Made by a program: the position numbers and the translations under genes. DNA of 64,000 nt, taken from an uncultured Marinobacter sp. (GTDB lineage: Bacteria; Pseudomonadota; Gammaproteobacteria; Pseudomonadales; Oleiphilaceae). Positions 25,671 to 34,498 of this stretch are shown here, in pieces. The stretch lies in NCBI RefSeq assembly GCF_946886895.1, contig NZ_CAMPJO010000012.1, forward strand, positions 1 through 64,000, written 5' to 3'. Under the pieces are notes generated by a model. The model made no database searches, was not told the DNA's origin, and was given only the letters and a program-made list of their open reading frames with translations. Position 1 is the first letter of the stretch, and each line of letters begins with the position of its first letter.

Positions 25671-26777
25671 GTGAAAAAACTCGTCCTGATTCTCTGTGTG
25701 GCCCTGGTGCTGGCGCTCGTGTCCACCGCCAGCTCCAGGCCCATGCCCATTGAGGAGCGGCTGATCAGGATTCAGGCGGAGGATACCCTGCGCGACTTCC
25801 CCGGAATCGAAAACGAACCCCTGGAAGTGCAGGCCGCCCTGCTGGACATGGCGGACAACGAGCTGCTCCTGCTCAAGGCCCGGGCTTCGTATCTCCGGTA
25901 CCCGGAAATGACCCGTAAGATTTTCCCCCTGTACGGGCCGGAGGAAGCGTTCCGGGACATCCTTCTGCGCTATGGCGAGAATATCCTGCCGCCTGTCTAT
26001 TACTTCCTGGGCCGGCCCATCGGCTCGATTGAACTGATGGATACCCTGGCCAGCAAGTACCAGAAGGCGAAAGAGTATTTTAGTGGTGACGAGGCGAAAG
26101 ACCCTGCCGCGACGCAGGGCAACGCGGAATCCACCGACCTGCTTCCGGTGGAGCGTGGCTGGTACGCCGTGCGCTTCATTCAGGAAGAGGGGCACGATTT
26201 CCTGGGTCAATTTGTGGTCAGCGGGCAGGAAGAGGTGACCTGGGTACGGACCGAACGGGTGCTGGAAGGCATCAACCAGTTTTTCGCCAGCGGAATCCGC
26301 ACCCTGGAAATCAAGCACCGCACCGGTGAGGACATATCGGCGGAGGACATCGGCTGGGCCTCGGTGGATGTGCTGGTCTTTGCCAGCGCGCTGAAGGTAC
26401 TGCGGGTGGGACGCACAATGGCGGTGTCTACCCGGGGCGCCGCCAGAAGCACCCGCTCCGCCGCCCTCGCCACACGCCTCGCCAACGGCGGACGGATGCT
26501 GCTGAACAGCGCCCGATACGCAAAATGGCCCGCCGTGATGGGCGTTGGCTACCTGGTGGTCACCCACCCCGGTATCATCAGCGACTTTCTTGCCGAGGTG
26601 TCTGACATACTGGGCTACCCGGTCTGGCTGGTGCAGTTTCTGGGCTGGTTGTTGATCCTTCTGCCGGTGCTGTACATCGGCAGCTGGATTTTCCGGCTCA
26701 TCGTGCGGCCCACAATTGCAGTGCTGAATGGGCTGGCAGCCGGATTGTCCCGGCTGAACCGGCGAGGCGTTTTTTGA
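25671..26777 (+). CDS. Hypothetical membrane-anchored envelope protein, 368 aa
   Basis: No named family was recognised. It starts with a signal/anchor (VKKLVLILCVALVLALVSTA) and has a soluble region of about 270 residues, including WVRTERVLEGINQFFASGIR. A basic patch (RGAARSTRSAALATRL) and two C-terminal hydrophobic helices (VWLVQFLGWLLILLPVLYIG) follow. The GTG at 25671 has AGGGG upstream; a longer frame from 25584 overlaps the glycosylase gene and was not used. It is probably in the inner membrane with a periplasmic domain. Confidence 0.75.
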   Translation: MKKLVLILCVALVLALVSTASSRPMPIEERLIRIQAEDTLRDFPGIENEPLEVQAALLDMADNELLLLKARASYLRYPEMTRKIFPLYGPEEAFRDILLRYGENILPPVYYFLGRPIGSIELMDTLASKYQKAKEYFSGDEAKDPAATQGNAESTDLLPVERGWYAVRFIQEEGHDFLGQFVVSGQEEVTWVRTERVLEGINQFFASGIRTLEIKHRTGEDISAEDIGWASVDVLVFASALKVLRVGRTMAVSTRGAARSTRSAALATRLANGGRMLLNSARYAKWPAVMGVGYLVVTHPGIISDFLAEVSDILGYPVWLVQFLGWLLILLPVLYIGSWIFRLIVRPTIAVLNGLAAGLSRLNRRGVF

Positions 26778-26819
26778 CATTATCGCCGGCGCGATTTTTA
26801 TTCCGGGCACCCTGTTCCC

Positions 26820-26897
26820 CCGGAGGAAAAGGCCCTGCGAGAGTTGTTCGGGGATGCCTTCCGGGATTATGAGCAGCGGGTTCGTCGCTGGCTCTAA
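26820..26897 (+). pseudogene. 3' remnant of an isoprenylcysteine methyltransferase-like gene
   Basis: The frame reads PEEKALRELFGDAFRDYEQR then VRRWL and a TAA stop. This matches the C terminus of ICMT-family membrane methyltransferases (EE..L...FG..Y..Y...VRRW). No upstream membrane domain exists, because the previous gene ends at 26777. It is a remnant between two intact genes. Confidence 0.6.
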
Positions 26898-26928
26898 CCG
26901 CTCTGCTTTCTACATGGAGGTAATTTCG

Positions 26929-27900
26929 ATGAAAGCTCTGTTATTGAAGGGACCCGGAAGATTGGATCAGGAAAATTTCACGCTCCCAAAGCCCGGTCCG
27001 AATGAAGCGGTTATAGAGGTAGAAATCACAGGGCTTGGTGGCAGCGAGACCGCTGCACTTCAAAATCCCGGGTTTCGCTCGCTTCCCAGCATAATGGGGC
27101 ATGGTATATGTGGTGTGAACAAAGAGGGGCAGAGAGTGGCAATTTTTCCACTGTCAGGTTGTCAGAGTTGCTCCTATTGCTCGGATAGCCAGCCACAACT
27201 GTGCAACGACTGGAAGTTGATTGGCGTCCAACGCTATGGTGGATTAGCCGAACAGGTAATTGTTCCTGAAGACGCGGTATTTGAATTGCCTCCTTCGCTA
27301 AGCTGGGAGCAGGCGTCGTTTATCGAGCCTTTTGCAAATGCCGCAAATGCCTGGGAACGAGCTCAGCCTAAACCAACGGACTCAGTACTCATCGTCGGGG
27401 CCGGTTCCGTTGGTCTCGGTCTTACAGCAATGGCATGGGATCAGGGAAACAGAACCGTATTTGTTACAGACTTATCCACTTCACGACAAGCCGCGGCGTC
27501 GGAACTCGGCGCCTGCAGAGCGGCTCTCTCTTTCGAGGGTGAGTTTGACGTGGTATTCGACACGGTTGGCTCAGAGGCGACTCGCTCCAGTTGCATCAAT
27601 CAAACCAGAAAGAACGGAACGTGCGTATTTCTGGGGTTTGCTTCCCAGTTTCTTGATATCGATGTTTCCAGAATAATTCGGGAACAGAAAACCTTGATTG
27701 GATCTTTTGTCTTTTCACGGGATCAATTCAAGAAAGCGATGCAGTTGGCCCGACACTGTCGATCTGAATGGGTTCATAACGTAAGCTGGGATGAAGTGGC
27801 AGACGAGCTTGGAGCGTATGCCCGTGGTGATTTTGCGCCTGTAAAGTCAGCGTTTCGACCGTCGATTGCCAATCCCCCTTCCGCAGTACGAAAAGAATAA
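26929..27900 (+). CDS. Zinc-type MDR alcohol dehydrogenase-like protein with altered catalytic site
   Basis: A 323-aa medium-chain dehydrogenase. The structural-zinc cysteines are intact (GCQSCSYC...QLC), the glycine-rich NAD loop VGAGSVGLG is present, and IEPFANA matches the EP motif. The usual catalytic zinc ligand Cys (GICGSD) is Gly here (GLGGSE), and GHE has become GHG. Catalytic zinc binding is therefore doubtful. It might be a zinc-independent reductase or a degenerate enzyme. TGGAGG precedes the ATG at 26929. Confidence 0.85.
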   Translation: MKALLLKGPGRLDQENFTLPKPGPNEAVIEVEITGLGGSETAALQNPGFRSLPSIMGHGICGVNKEGQRVAIFPLSGCQSCSYCSDSQPQLCNDWKLIGVQRYGGLAEQVIVPEDAVFELPPSLSWEQASFIEPFANAANAWERAQPKPTDSVLIVGAGSVGLGLTAMAWDQGNRTVFVTDLSTSRQAAASELGACRAALSFEGEFDVVFDTVGSEATRSSCINQTRKNGTCVFLGFASQFLDIDVSRIIREQKTLIGSFVFSRDQFKKAMQLARHCRSEWVHNVSWDEVADELGAYARGDFAPVKSAFRPSIANPPSAVRKE

Positions 27901-27967
27901 TTGAACACGAGAGCGGAACCGGGTTCCGGGTAACCTCATCCTATGCTGAAAGGAAGCACTGTATTAC

Positions 27968-28525
27968 ATGGAACGCATCAAATTACTGGCGCTGTCAGGT
28001 AGCCTGAGAAAGGCTTCGCACAATACCGCCGCGATCCGGGCGCTTAAGATTCTGGCGCCGGCGCATGTTGAACTGACGATTGGTTCGATCAGCGATTTGC
28101 CGCTGTTTAATCCGGACCTGGAAGGCGAATGTATTCCAGCGTTGAAGCAACTCGTTCACGCTTTGGAAACCGCCGACGGTCTGGTTATCGCGAGCCCTGA
28201 ATACGCCCATGGCATCAGTGGACCGATGAAGAATACGCTTGACTGGCTGGTTGGCGGCGTTGAGTTTCCGGCTATTCCGATTATGCTCATAAACACATCA
28301 CCCCGGGCATCCCACGCCCAGAACGCGCTGAGGGAAGTGCTTACAACCATGTCTGGAGACATCATCGAGCGCTCCTGCATTTCTGTCCCCTTGCTCAGCA
28401 GTGAACTTGATGCAGAGGGAATCGCCGGGCATAAAGAAATTTCCGGGAGCCTGAAGGCTGGGCTTGCGGCGTTTTGTGAGGCAATACAGAACATGAGCAC
28501 GCAAACTCGAATGCAACCACAATGA
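27968..28525 (+). CDS. NADPH-dependent FMN reductase family protein
   Basis: A 185-aa flavodoxin-fold reductase. The FMN-phosphate loop is SGSLRKASHN, and SPEYAHGISGPMKNTLDWLV is the signature of the NADPH:FMN/azoreductase/chromate reductase family. Family length is normal. It uses NADPH to reduce a flavin, quinone or xenobiotic; the real substrate is unknown. It ends 12 bases before the ynfA-like gene. Confidence 0.93.
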   Translation: MERIKLLALSGSLRKASHNTAAIRALKILAPAHVELTIGSISDLPLFNPDLEGECIPALKQLVHALETADGLVIASPEYAHGISGPMKNTLDWLVGGVEFPAIPIMLINTSPRASHAQNALREVLTTMSGDIIERSCISVPLLSSELDAEGIAGHKEISGSLKAGLAAFCEAIQNMSTQTRMQPQ

Positions 28526-28537
28526 GGTGAACCCGCT

Positions 28538-28870
28538 TTGCCAGAACTGAAAACCATCGGCCTGTTTCTTGTGACCGCGCTGGCCGAGATCGTCGGCTGC
28601 TACCTGCCCTACCTATGGTTGCGTGAAGGTAAATCCATCTGGCTGCTGGTGCCCGGCGCGCTCAGCCTGGCCGCCTTCGCCTGGCTCTTGTCATTGCACC
28701 CTACGGCCGCCGGTCGGGTGTATGCGGCTTACGGTGGTGTGTATATTTTTACCGCCATACTCTGGTTGTGGGCGGTGGATGGCATCTGGCCAACGGTCTG
28801 GGATCTGGTGGGCTCCGGGGTGGCTGTGATGGGTATGGCAATTATCATGTTCGCGCCCAGGGGGACGTAG
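28538..28870 (+). CDS. YnfA family (UPF0060) membrane protein
   Basis: A 110-aa protein with four membrane helices and the family hallmarks [18 protein letters not shown] and [19 protein letters not shown]. It is related to small multidrug resistance-type transporters. The TTG start at 28538 has GAGGTGA about 7 bases upstream. It directly follows the flavin reductase gene. Confidence 0.93.
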   Translation: MPELKTIGLFLVTALAEIVGCYLPYLWLREGKSIWLLVPGALSLAAFAWLLSLHPTAAGRVYAAYGGVYIFTAILWLWAVDGIWPTVWDLVGSGVAVMGMAIIMFAPRGT

Positions 28871-28872
28871 CG

Positions 28873-28956
28873 ATGAAACCGGGAATCAGCATGATCGCCC
28901 TCGAGGTAACCGATCTGCATTGCGCCAACCGCTTTTATGAACAGGCGGCTAACGAG
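28873..28956 (+). pseudogene. 5' stub of a VOC/glyoxalase-family gene
   Basis: From ATG 28873 the frame reads MKPGISMIALEVTDL then ..NRFYEQ, the standard N terminus of VOC-superfamily proteins. The similarity then stops and the frame ends after about 41 codons in unrelated sequence. The AraC gene begins inside the tail. It is a truncated gene head, not a working enzyme. Confidence 0.6.
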
Positions 28957-28969
28957 GGGATGGTTCAGG

Positions 28970-29848
28970 ATGTCCACTATGAACACCACAACCACTGAAA
29001 GCACACCCCTGTTCTGGCGAGACGCCCGTCTGCCCCATGTGGAGTTGCGCAAGGTCATGGACGGCCGCAAGGTTTGCTATGCCCCTCACAGCCACACTCA
29101 GTGGTCGATAGGCGCCATCACTGCAGGAAAGAGTACGTTTCAGTACCGTGACACCCTTCACCAGATCCGGGCCGGGGATCTTGTGTTGATGAATCCGGAG
29201 TGGGTTCACGCCTGCAATCCCGTGAGCAATCAGCCGTGGGCGTACCTGATGCTGTACGTGGATACCGGATGGCTGACAGATTTGCGGTTCCAGGCGGGCC
29301 TGCTGCCGCAACGCCAGTGGCGGGATATTCCCGTGGCGACAGTCTCAGACCCGGTGTGGCATGAACGTTATTGCCATATGGCAGACTGCCTTCTCGATCC
29401 TCAGCGTGATCTGCTGGATAAGCAAACGGAGGTGGTGGAGTTCCTGTCGGACCTGATGCATGAGCTGGCACGGCAGCCGGTTGTGGCAGAGCCAAAGGCG
29501 CCTCAGGCTTTGGAGACGCTGGCGCGCTACCTTGATGACCATTCTGCGGAAGAGGTCTCGCTGGACACCTTGTGTGAGTTATCCGGGTACAGCGCAGGCC
29601 ACCTGATTCGGGCGTTCAGGCAATACACCGGCCTGACACCCCACGCTTACCTGGTGAATCGGCGCATACAGCTCGGTCGTCGTGAGCTGCAAAACGGCAT
29701 TCCGATTGCCGAAGCGGCTCTGAACGCAGGCTTTGCAGACCAACCCCACTTCCAGCGCGCCTTCAAGCGTCTGATGGCAGCGACACCGAATCAGTACCGG
29801 CGCTCATCACCCGATCAGCAGGTAAAGACAACTGGCGGCAAGCAGTAA
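28970..29848 (+). CDS. AraC family transcriptional regulator
   Basis: A 292-aa regulator with an N-terminal AraC-type cupin (HSHTQWSIGAITAGKSTFQY, then IRAGDLVLMNPEWVHAC) and two C-terminal helix-turn-helix motifs (LDTLCELSGYSAGHLIRAFR and EAALNAGFADQPHFQRAFKR). This subgroup commonly sits beside LysE exporters. Its 3' end overlaps the convergent LysE gene by 42 bases. The ATG at 28970 follows a purine-rich stretch. Confidence 0.92.
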   Translation: MSTMNTTTTESTPLFWRDARLPHVELRKVMDGRKVCYAPHSHTQWSIGAITAGKSTFQYRDTLHQIRAGDLVLMNPEWVHACNPVSNQPWAYLMLYVDTGWLTDLRFQAGLLPQRQWRDIPVATVSDPVWHERYCHMADCLLDPQRDLLDKQTEVVEFLSDLMHELARQPVVAEPKAPQALETLARYLDDHSAEEVSLDTLCELSGYSAGHLIRAFRQYTGLTPHAYLVNRRIQLGRRELQNGIPIAEAALNAGFADQPHFQRAFKRLMAATPNQYRRSSPDQQVKTTGGKQ

Positions 29849-30400
29849 AGCCAGCCCTCGATTTACCGTTTTCAGCACCACTGGTCGCTGAACATATCGG
29901 CGCAGGAAGGCTCCGACGTAGACCCAGCAGGCCAGCGACAGCCAGCAGATGGGCAGATAGAGCGAGGCAAACAGCAGAATCTGCTGCAGGTCATTGGCAC
30001 TGGTGTACGCGCCAATGCCGGAGGCCGAGGCCAGCCAGGCCTTTGGGTTGAGCCACTGCATCAGTGCTCCCGTGCCAAAACCGGGGGCCTGGTCAGTGCC
30101 GTCATCCGGCAAGTGGCCGCTATCCATCGCCAGTTTCACACTCAGGTAGAGCAGGAAGGCCACGCCAGCCCATCGCAGCAATGCATCGAATGCCGGTACC
30201 ACATTGAGCAGTGAATAGAGCCCAAGCCCAACGGCAATAAACAGGGCGATAAAGCCAAGCGTTGCACCGGTAACAAAGATCAGCCCCCGATGCACGGGAT
30301 AACGGGTGCCGCTGCTCAGGCACACGAGGTTAACCGGCCCCGGGGATATGGATGCCGCCAGGGCAAACGCGGACATGGGCAGGATCAGGGAAAGGCTCAT
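29807..30400 (-). CDS. LysE family translocator
   Basis: A 197-aa membrane protein with about six helices and the LysE/RhtB signature SISPGPVNLVCLSSGTRYPV followed by GLIFVTGATLGF. It exports amino acids or related metabolites; the substrate is unknown. It is convergent with and overlaps an AraC regulator that probably controls it. Confidence 0.92.
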   Translation of the reverse strand: MSLSLILPMSAFALAASISPGPVNLVCLSSGTRYPVHRGLIFVTGATLGFIALFIAVGLGLYSLLNVVPAFDALLRWAGVAFLLYLSVKLAMDSGHLPDDGTDQAPGFGTGALMQWLNPKAWLASASGIGAYTSANDLQQILLFASLYLPICWLSLACWVYVGAFLRRYVQRPVVLKTVNRGLALLLAASCLYLLIG

Positions 30401-30518
30401 TCGTGGTGGTCTCCATTCAGGTTACAGACAAAGTCTGCCCTGAACGGCCTGGCCAGTATTGAACAAAATTGAGGTTGCCTGGTTACTCCAACCCCAACCG
30501 CTAACCGGCGAGAAACCA

Positions 30519-31430
30519 CTAATACGGTATGAAATCTCTCTCATCCCCCACCACCCTGGCAAAGCGCCCGGCTCGCCAGTCTTCTTTAGCCTGCTCTATG
30601 CGCGCCTTGCTGGATGACACAAAGTTCCACTCGATAAAACGCTTGCCCAGCGGCTCACCGCCGATCAGGGCAATGCGGGTAGCTTCCGTGGCGGTGATGG
30701 CAACGCCCGGCTCCGGGGTAAATACGGTCATGCTGTGAGTGGGCAACTCGGAGCCGTGGGCACTCAGGGCGCCCTGGGCGACGTAGACCGCCCGTTCGGT
30801 CGCATCAGGCAACGCCAGCGTCTGGCCAGCCTTGAGGGTGGCCTCCAGATACAGGGTTTCACTGAACTGGCGTACCGGCGAGGTCACGCCGTAGGCACTG
30901 CCCATCATCACCCTTACCGGAACACCGTTTACCTCAACCGCAGGGATGCCATCACTCGGGTAATGGTGAAAGTCCGGCTCGCTTTCTTCCTGGTCTTCCG
31001 GCAACGCCAGCCAGAGTTGCAGGCCATGTAACCGGTGGTCGGTTTCAGTGATTTCCCGACGCTCGCGTTCGGAGTGGGTGATGCCACGGCCGGCCACCAT
31101 CAGGTTGATATCGCCAGGGCGAATAGCCTGAAAGCTGCCGACGGAATCCCGGTGCAGTATTTCGCCTTCGAACAGGTAGGTCACGGTGGCGATACCAATG
31201 TGCGGGTGCGGGCGCACATTGATGCCCTCGCCGGCCGGGAAGTCCGCCGGGCCCATGTCATCGAAGAAGATCCAGGGGCCCACCATTCTGCGTTTCGCGG
31301 TGGGCAGCAGACGGCGCACGGAGAAGCCGCCCAGATCCGTCACGCGGGGGCTCAGTATGGCTTCAATGGCGCTGCAGGGAGCCTCAATGGCATCGCAACG
31401 CTGCTCCGCAGATTCAAGGACATTACTCAT
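30519..31430 (-). CDS. Pirin family protein (second copy)
   Basis: A 303-aa bicupin pirin. Metal ligands are in RPHPHIGIATVTYLFEGEI and in MVAGRGITHSERE. It differs clearly from the pirin at 8504: it has the RRLLPTAKRRMVGPWIFFDD start of the classical subgroup. It stands alone, with no LysR or YcaC neighbour. Confidence 0.92.
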   Translation of the reverse strand: MSNVLESAEQRCDAIEAPCSAIEAILSPRVTDLGGFSVRRLLPTAKRRMVGPWIFFDDMGPADFPAGEGINVRPHPHIGIATVTYLFEGEILHRDSVGSFQAIRPGDINLMVAGRGITHSERERREITETDHRLHGLQLWLALPEDQEESEPDFHHYPSDGIPAVEVNGVPVRVMMGSAYGVTSPVRQFSETLYLEATLKAGQTLALPDATERAVYVAQGALSAHGSELPTHSMTVFTPEPGVAITATEATRIALIGGEPLGKRFIEWNFVSSSKARIEQAKEDWRAGRFARVVGDERDFIPY

Positions 31431-31608
31431 GACACCGCTCCTTCCCCGATAAACCGAAATTAAGTAGTGGTAATAGCTATTTCAGCGCCAGGCGCCTTGA
31501 AACCACTTCCAACCATCCTAAGGTATTCTCGCAGGGGAGGCGCATCTGTTAATCGCCCCCCTGTAGTATATTTCTAGTTGATTTTGCAGAATAGAGAAGG
31601 AGCACATT

Positions 31609-31980
31609 ATGAAAGCTCAACTGACCACACTTCTCGCATTGTCCATGGCCAGTTCAATGTCACTGGCCGCCGCCAGTTTTAACTTTCAGGATGCCAATGA
31701 CGACGGAAAGATTTCCAAGGACGAGTACTACAGCACCTTGAGCGACTCCGGCATCTATGCGGACTGGGATCTTAACGGCGACGGGTTGATCAACGAAGGC
31801 GAGTTCGAGGAAGTCGGCTTCGACTACGATTTCACAACCTGGGACGTCGACAATAACGATTATCTGGACGCCGACGAACTCTACGATGGCTACTACAGTG
31901 CCTATGACGATAACGAGAGCGGCCATTGGGACGCCGGCGAATGGGATGACGCAGGGGATGAAGGCTTCTTCGACGTTTAA
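31609..31980 (+). CDS. Secreted EF-hand calcium-binding protein
   Basis: A 123-aa protein with a signal peptide (MKAQLTTLLALSMASSMSLA) and about four EF-hand-like loops: DANDDGKISKDE, DLNGDGLINEGE, DVDNNDYLDADE and DDNESGHWDAGE. The mature protein is very acidic. It is probably periplasmic or secreted, and the calcium role is inferred. AAGGAG precedes the ATG. Confidence 0.9.
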   Translation: MKAQLTTLLALSMASSMSLAAASFNFQDANDDGKISKDEYYSTLSDSGIYADWDLNGDGLINEGEFEEVGFDYDFTTWDVDNNDYLDADELYDGYYSAYDDNESGHWDAGEWDDAGDEGFFDV

Positions 31981-32293
31981 GCCCCTGTAGCCTCCCACAC
32001 TCACCGTTCTGGTGAGGCTGCTCCCCGGCTGTTGATAAGCCGGGGGGTGGCATCCCTCCTCCAACGTTCCCGGAACGCCCAATGTTCGAAACCCGGACTG
32101 GCCTTGGGGAGGCCCAGTTCGGTATTTTCCTGCTCGCGGGCGTTGGCATACGCCCTGTCACCCTGACCTGTCTCGGCAAAGGCCTACCGGTAATCCGCAA
32201 GAGACTGACCAAGACGAACGCCCGGAAAAACTGGATAATGGCCGCCATGAAATATCATGGCGCGCCAAACTCTCCGATCCGGGTACCTTTGTA
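31981..32293. other. Intergenic region with hairpin and a possible decayed gene
   Basis: CCCCGGCT (32023-32030) and AGCCGGGG (32038-32045) form an 8-bp stem after the EF-hand gene. On the minus strand, about 32001-32250, a coding-like stretch reads YANAREQENTELGLPKASPG then FEHWAFRERW. Its upstream part (LGQSLADYR, then a TAG) and the ATG-containing frame (MAAIIQFFRAFVL) are out of step. A small gene broken by a frameshift and a nonsense codon is possible. Confidence 0.35.
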
Positions 32294-34498
32294 ATGGAAA
32301 TCAACGTCAACTTTCTCGACAACCTCAGACTTGAAGCGAAGTTTGATGATTTCACGGTCGTGACCGACCAGCCCATCCGCTACAAGGGCGACGGCTCGGC
32401 GCCCAGCCCCTTTGATTACTTTCTGGCGTCCTCGGCGCTGTGTGCCGCCTACTTTGTTCGGGTTTATTGCCTGGCGCGGGACATTCCCACTGAGAATATA
32501 CGACTGTCCCAGAACAACATCGTGGACCCGGAAAATCGCTACAACCAGATTTTCAAAATCTCCGTAGAACTGCCGGAAGACATCTCCGACAAGGACCGGC
32601 AGGGCATTCTGCGTTCGATTGACCGGTGCACGGTGAAAAAGGTCGTGCAGACGGGCCCGACCTTCGAGATCGAGACCGTCGAAAATCTGGATGCGGACGC
32701 CCAGGCGCTGCTGATGACCCAGCCGGAAGGTGGTACCCAAACCTTCATTGAGGGCAAGGACCTGCCCCTGGAGCAGACCATCGCCAACATGACCGGCATC
32801 CTCCAGGATCTGGGCATGAAGATTGAGATTGCCTCCTGGCGCAACATCGTGCCCCATGTGTGGTCCCTGCACATCCGCGATGCCGGCTCCCCCATGTGCT
32901 TCACCAACGGCAAGGGCGCCACCAAGGAGAGTGCCCTGTGCTCGGCCCTGGGCGAGTTCATCGAGCGGCTGAACTGCAACTTCTTCTACAACGACCAGTT
33001 CTTCGGGGAGGAGATCGCCAACAGTGAGTTCGTGCATTATCCGAACGAAAAATGGTTCAAACCCGGCCCGGATGACGAACTGCCCGAGGGTATTCTGGAC
33101 CATCACTGCCTGGCCATCTATAACCCGGACGGCGAGCTCTGTGGCTCGAACCTCATCGACACCAACTCCGGCAAATCCGGGCGAGGGATTGTATCGCTGC
33201 CCTTTGTACGCAAATCCGACGGCGAGGTGGTGTATTTTCCCTCCAACCTGATTGAGAACCTGTTCCTCAGCAACGGCATGAGTGCCGGTAACACCTTGCA
33301 GGAAGCCGAGGTTCAGTGCCTCTCGGAGATTTTCGAACGGGCGGTAAAGAAGCAGATTATCGAAGAAGAACTGACCCTGCCGGACGTACCCCGGGACGTT
33401 CTGGAGAAATACCCGGACATCCTGGAAGGCATTGAGGCTCTGGAAGCACAGGGCTTCCCGACACTGGTGAAAGATGCCTCCCTGGGCGGCCAGTTCCCGG
33501 TGATGTGTGTCACCCTGATGAACCCGCGTACCGGGGGTGTCTTCGCCTCTTTCGGTGCTCACCCGAGCTTTGAAGTGGCGCTGGAACGCAGCCTGACTGA
33601 GTTGCTGCAGGGCCGCAGTTTTGAAGGCCTGAACGATGTACCACCGCCCACGTTCAACAGTCTGGCCGTCACCGAGCCGAACAATTTTGTGGAGCACTTC
33701 ATCGATTCCACCGGCGTGGTGTCCTGGCGTTTCTTCAGCGCGAAGTCCGACTACGATTTCTGCGAGTGGGATTTCTCCGGCACCAACGCCGAAGAGGCCG
33801 ACCGCCTGTTTACTATCCTGAGCAAACTGGGCAAGGAAGTGTATGTGGCGGTTTACGAGGAACTGGGCGCGCCGGTGTGCCGGATTCTGGTGCCCGGGTA
33901 TTCCGAGGTGTACCCGGTTGAGGATCTGATCATGGACAACACCAACATGGCCCTGGATTACCGGGAAGACATCCTCAACCTGCATCGCCTGGACGATGAC
34001 CAGCTGGCTGATCTGGTGGAACGCCTGGAGGCCAGCCAGCTCGATAGCTACATGACGATCACAACCCTGATCGGCGTGGAGTTCGACGAAAACACCGTGT
34101 GGGGCCAGCTCACCATCCTCGAGCTGAAAATCCTGATCTGCCTGGCCCTGCAATGGCATGAGGAAGCACTGGAGTTTGTCGACATGTTCCTGCAGTTCAA
34201 TGACAACACCGTTGAACGCGGCCTGTTCTACCGCGCCATGTACGCGGTACTGGAAGTCACTCTCGACGACGAGATGGCGCTGGACGACTACCTCACCAAC
34301 TTCACCCGCATGTTCGGCAAGGACACCATGAACGCCGTGGTCGGCTCCGTGGACAGCACCGTGCGCTTCCACGGCCTGGAACCGACCAACCTGCAGCTGG
34401 ACGGACTGGAGAAACATCTGCGCCTGATCGATAGCTACAAGAAGCTGCATGCGGCCCGGGCCGCGACGGCGGCGGCGGCATCAAAGAGTCACCCGTGA
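32294..34498 (+). CDS. OsmC-YcaO fusion protein
   Basis: A 734-aa fusion. Residues 1-145 are OsmC-like (DYFLASSALCAAYFVRVYCL), and about 190-560 are a YcaO domain with the ATP-site patterns SALGEFIERLNCNFF and EAEVQCLSEIFERAVKK. A C-terminal helical region follows. It lacks the C-terminal PxPxP motif of azoline-forming cyclodehydratases, so it belongs with YcaO proteins such as the E. coli one implicated in RimO-dependent S12 modification, extended by OsmC. It overlaps the antiporter start by 4 bases. No strong ribosome binding site is visible. Confidence 0.92.
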   Translation: MEINVNFLDNLRLEAKFDDFTVVTDQPIRYKGDGSAPSPFDYFLASSALCAAYFVRVYCLARDIPTENIRLSQNNIVDPENRYNQIFKISVELPEDISDKDRQGILRSIDRCTVKKVVQTGPTFEIETVENLDADAQALLMTQPEGGTQTFIEGKDLPLEQTIANMTGILQDLGMKIEIASWRNIVPHVWSLHIRDAGSPMCFTNGKGATKESALCSALGEFIERLNCNFFYNDQFFGEEIANSEFVHYPNEKWFKPGPDDELPEGILDHHCLAIYNPDGELCGSNLIDTNSGKSGRGIVSLPFVRKSDGEVVYFPSNLIENLFLSNGMSAGNTLQEAEVQCLSEIFERAVKKQIIEEELTLPDVPRDVLEKYPDILEGIEALEAQGFPTLVKDASLGGQFPVMCVTLMNPRTGGVFASFGAHPSFEVALERSLTELLQGRSFEGLNDVPPPTFNSLAVTEPNNFVEHFIDSTGVVSWRFFSAKSDYDFCEWDFSGTNAEEADRLFTILSKLGKEVYVAVYEELGAPVCRILVPGYSEVYPVEDLIMDNTNMALDYREDILNLHRLDDDQLADLVERLEASQLDSYMTITTLIGVEFDENTVWGQLTILELKILICLALQWHEEALEFVDMFLQFNDNTVERGLFYRAMYAVLEVTLDDEMALDDYLTNFTRMFGKDTMNAVVGSVDSTVRFHGLEPTNLQLDGLEKHLRLIDSYKKLHAARAATAAAASKSHP

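Noticed and set aside
32255..34450. Very long open frame on the minus strand opposite the OsmC-YcaO gene
   Set aside because: It is the shadow of a GC-rich gene with strong codon bias. The product has no recognisable domain, and the plus-strand gene has clear OsmC and YcaO motifs.
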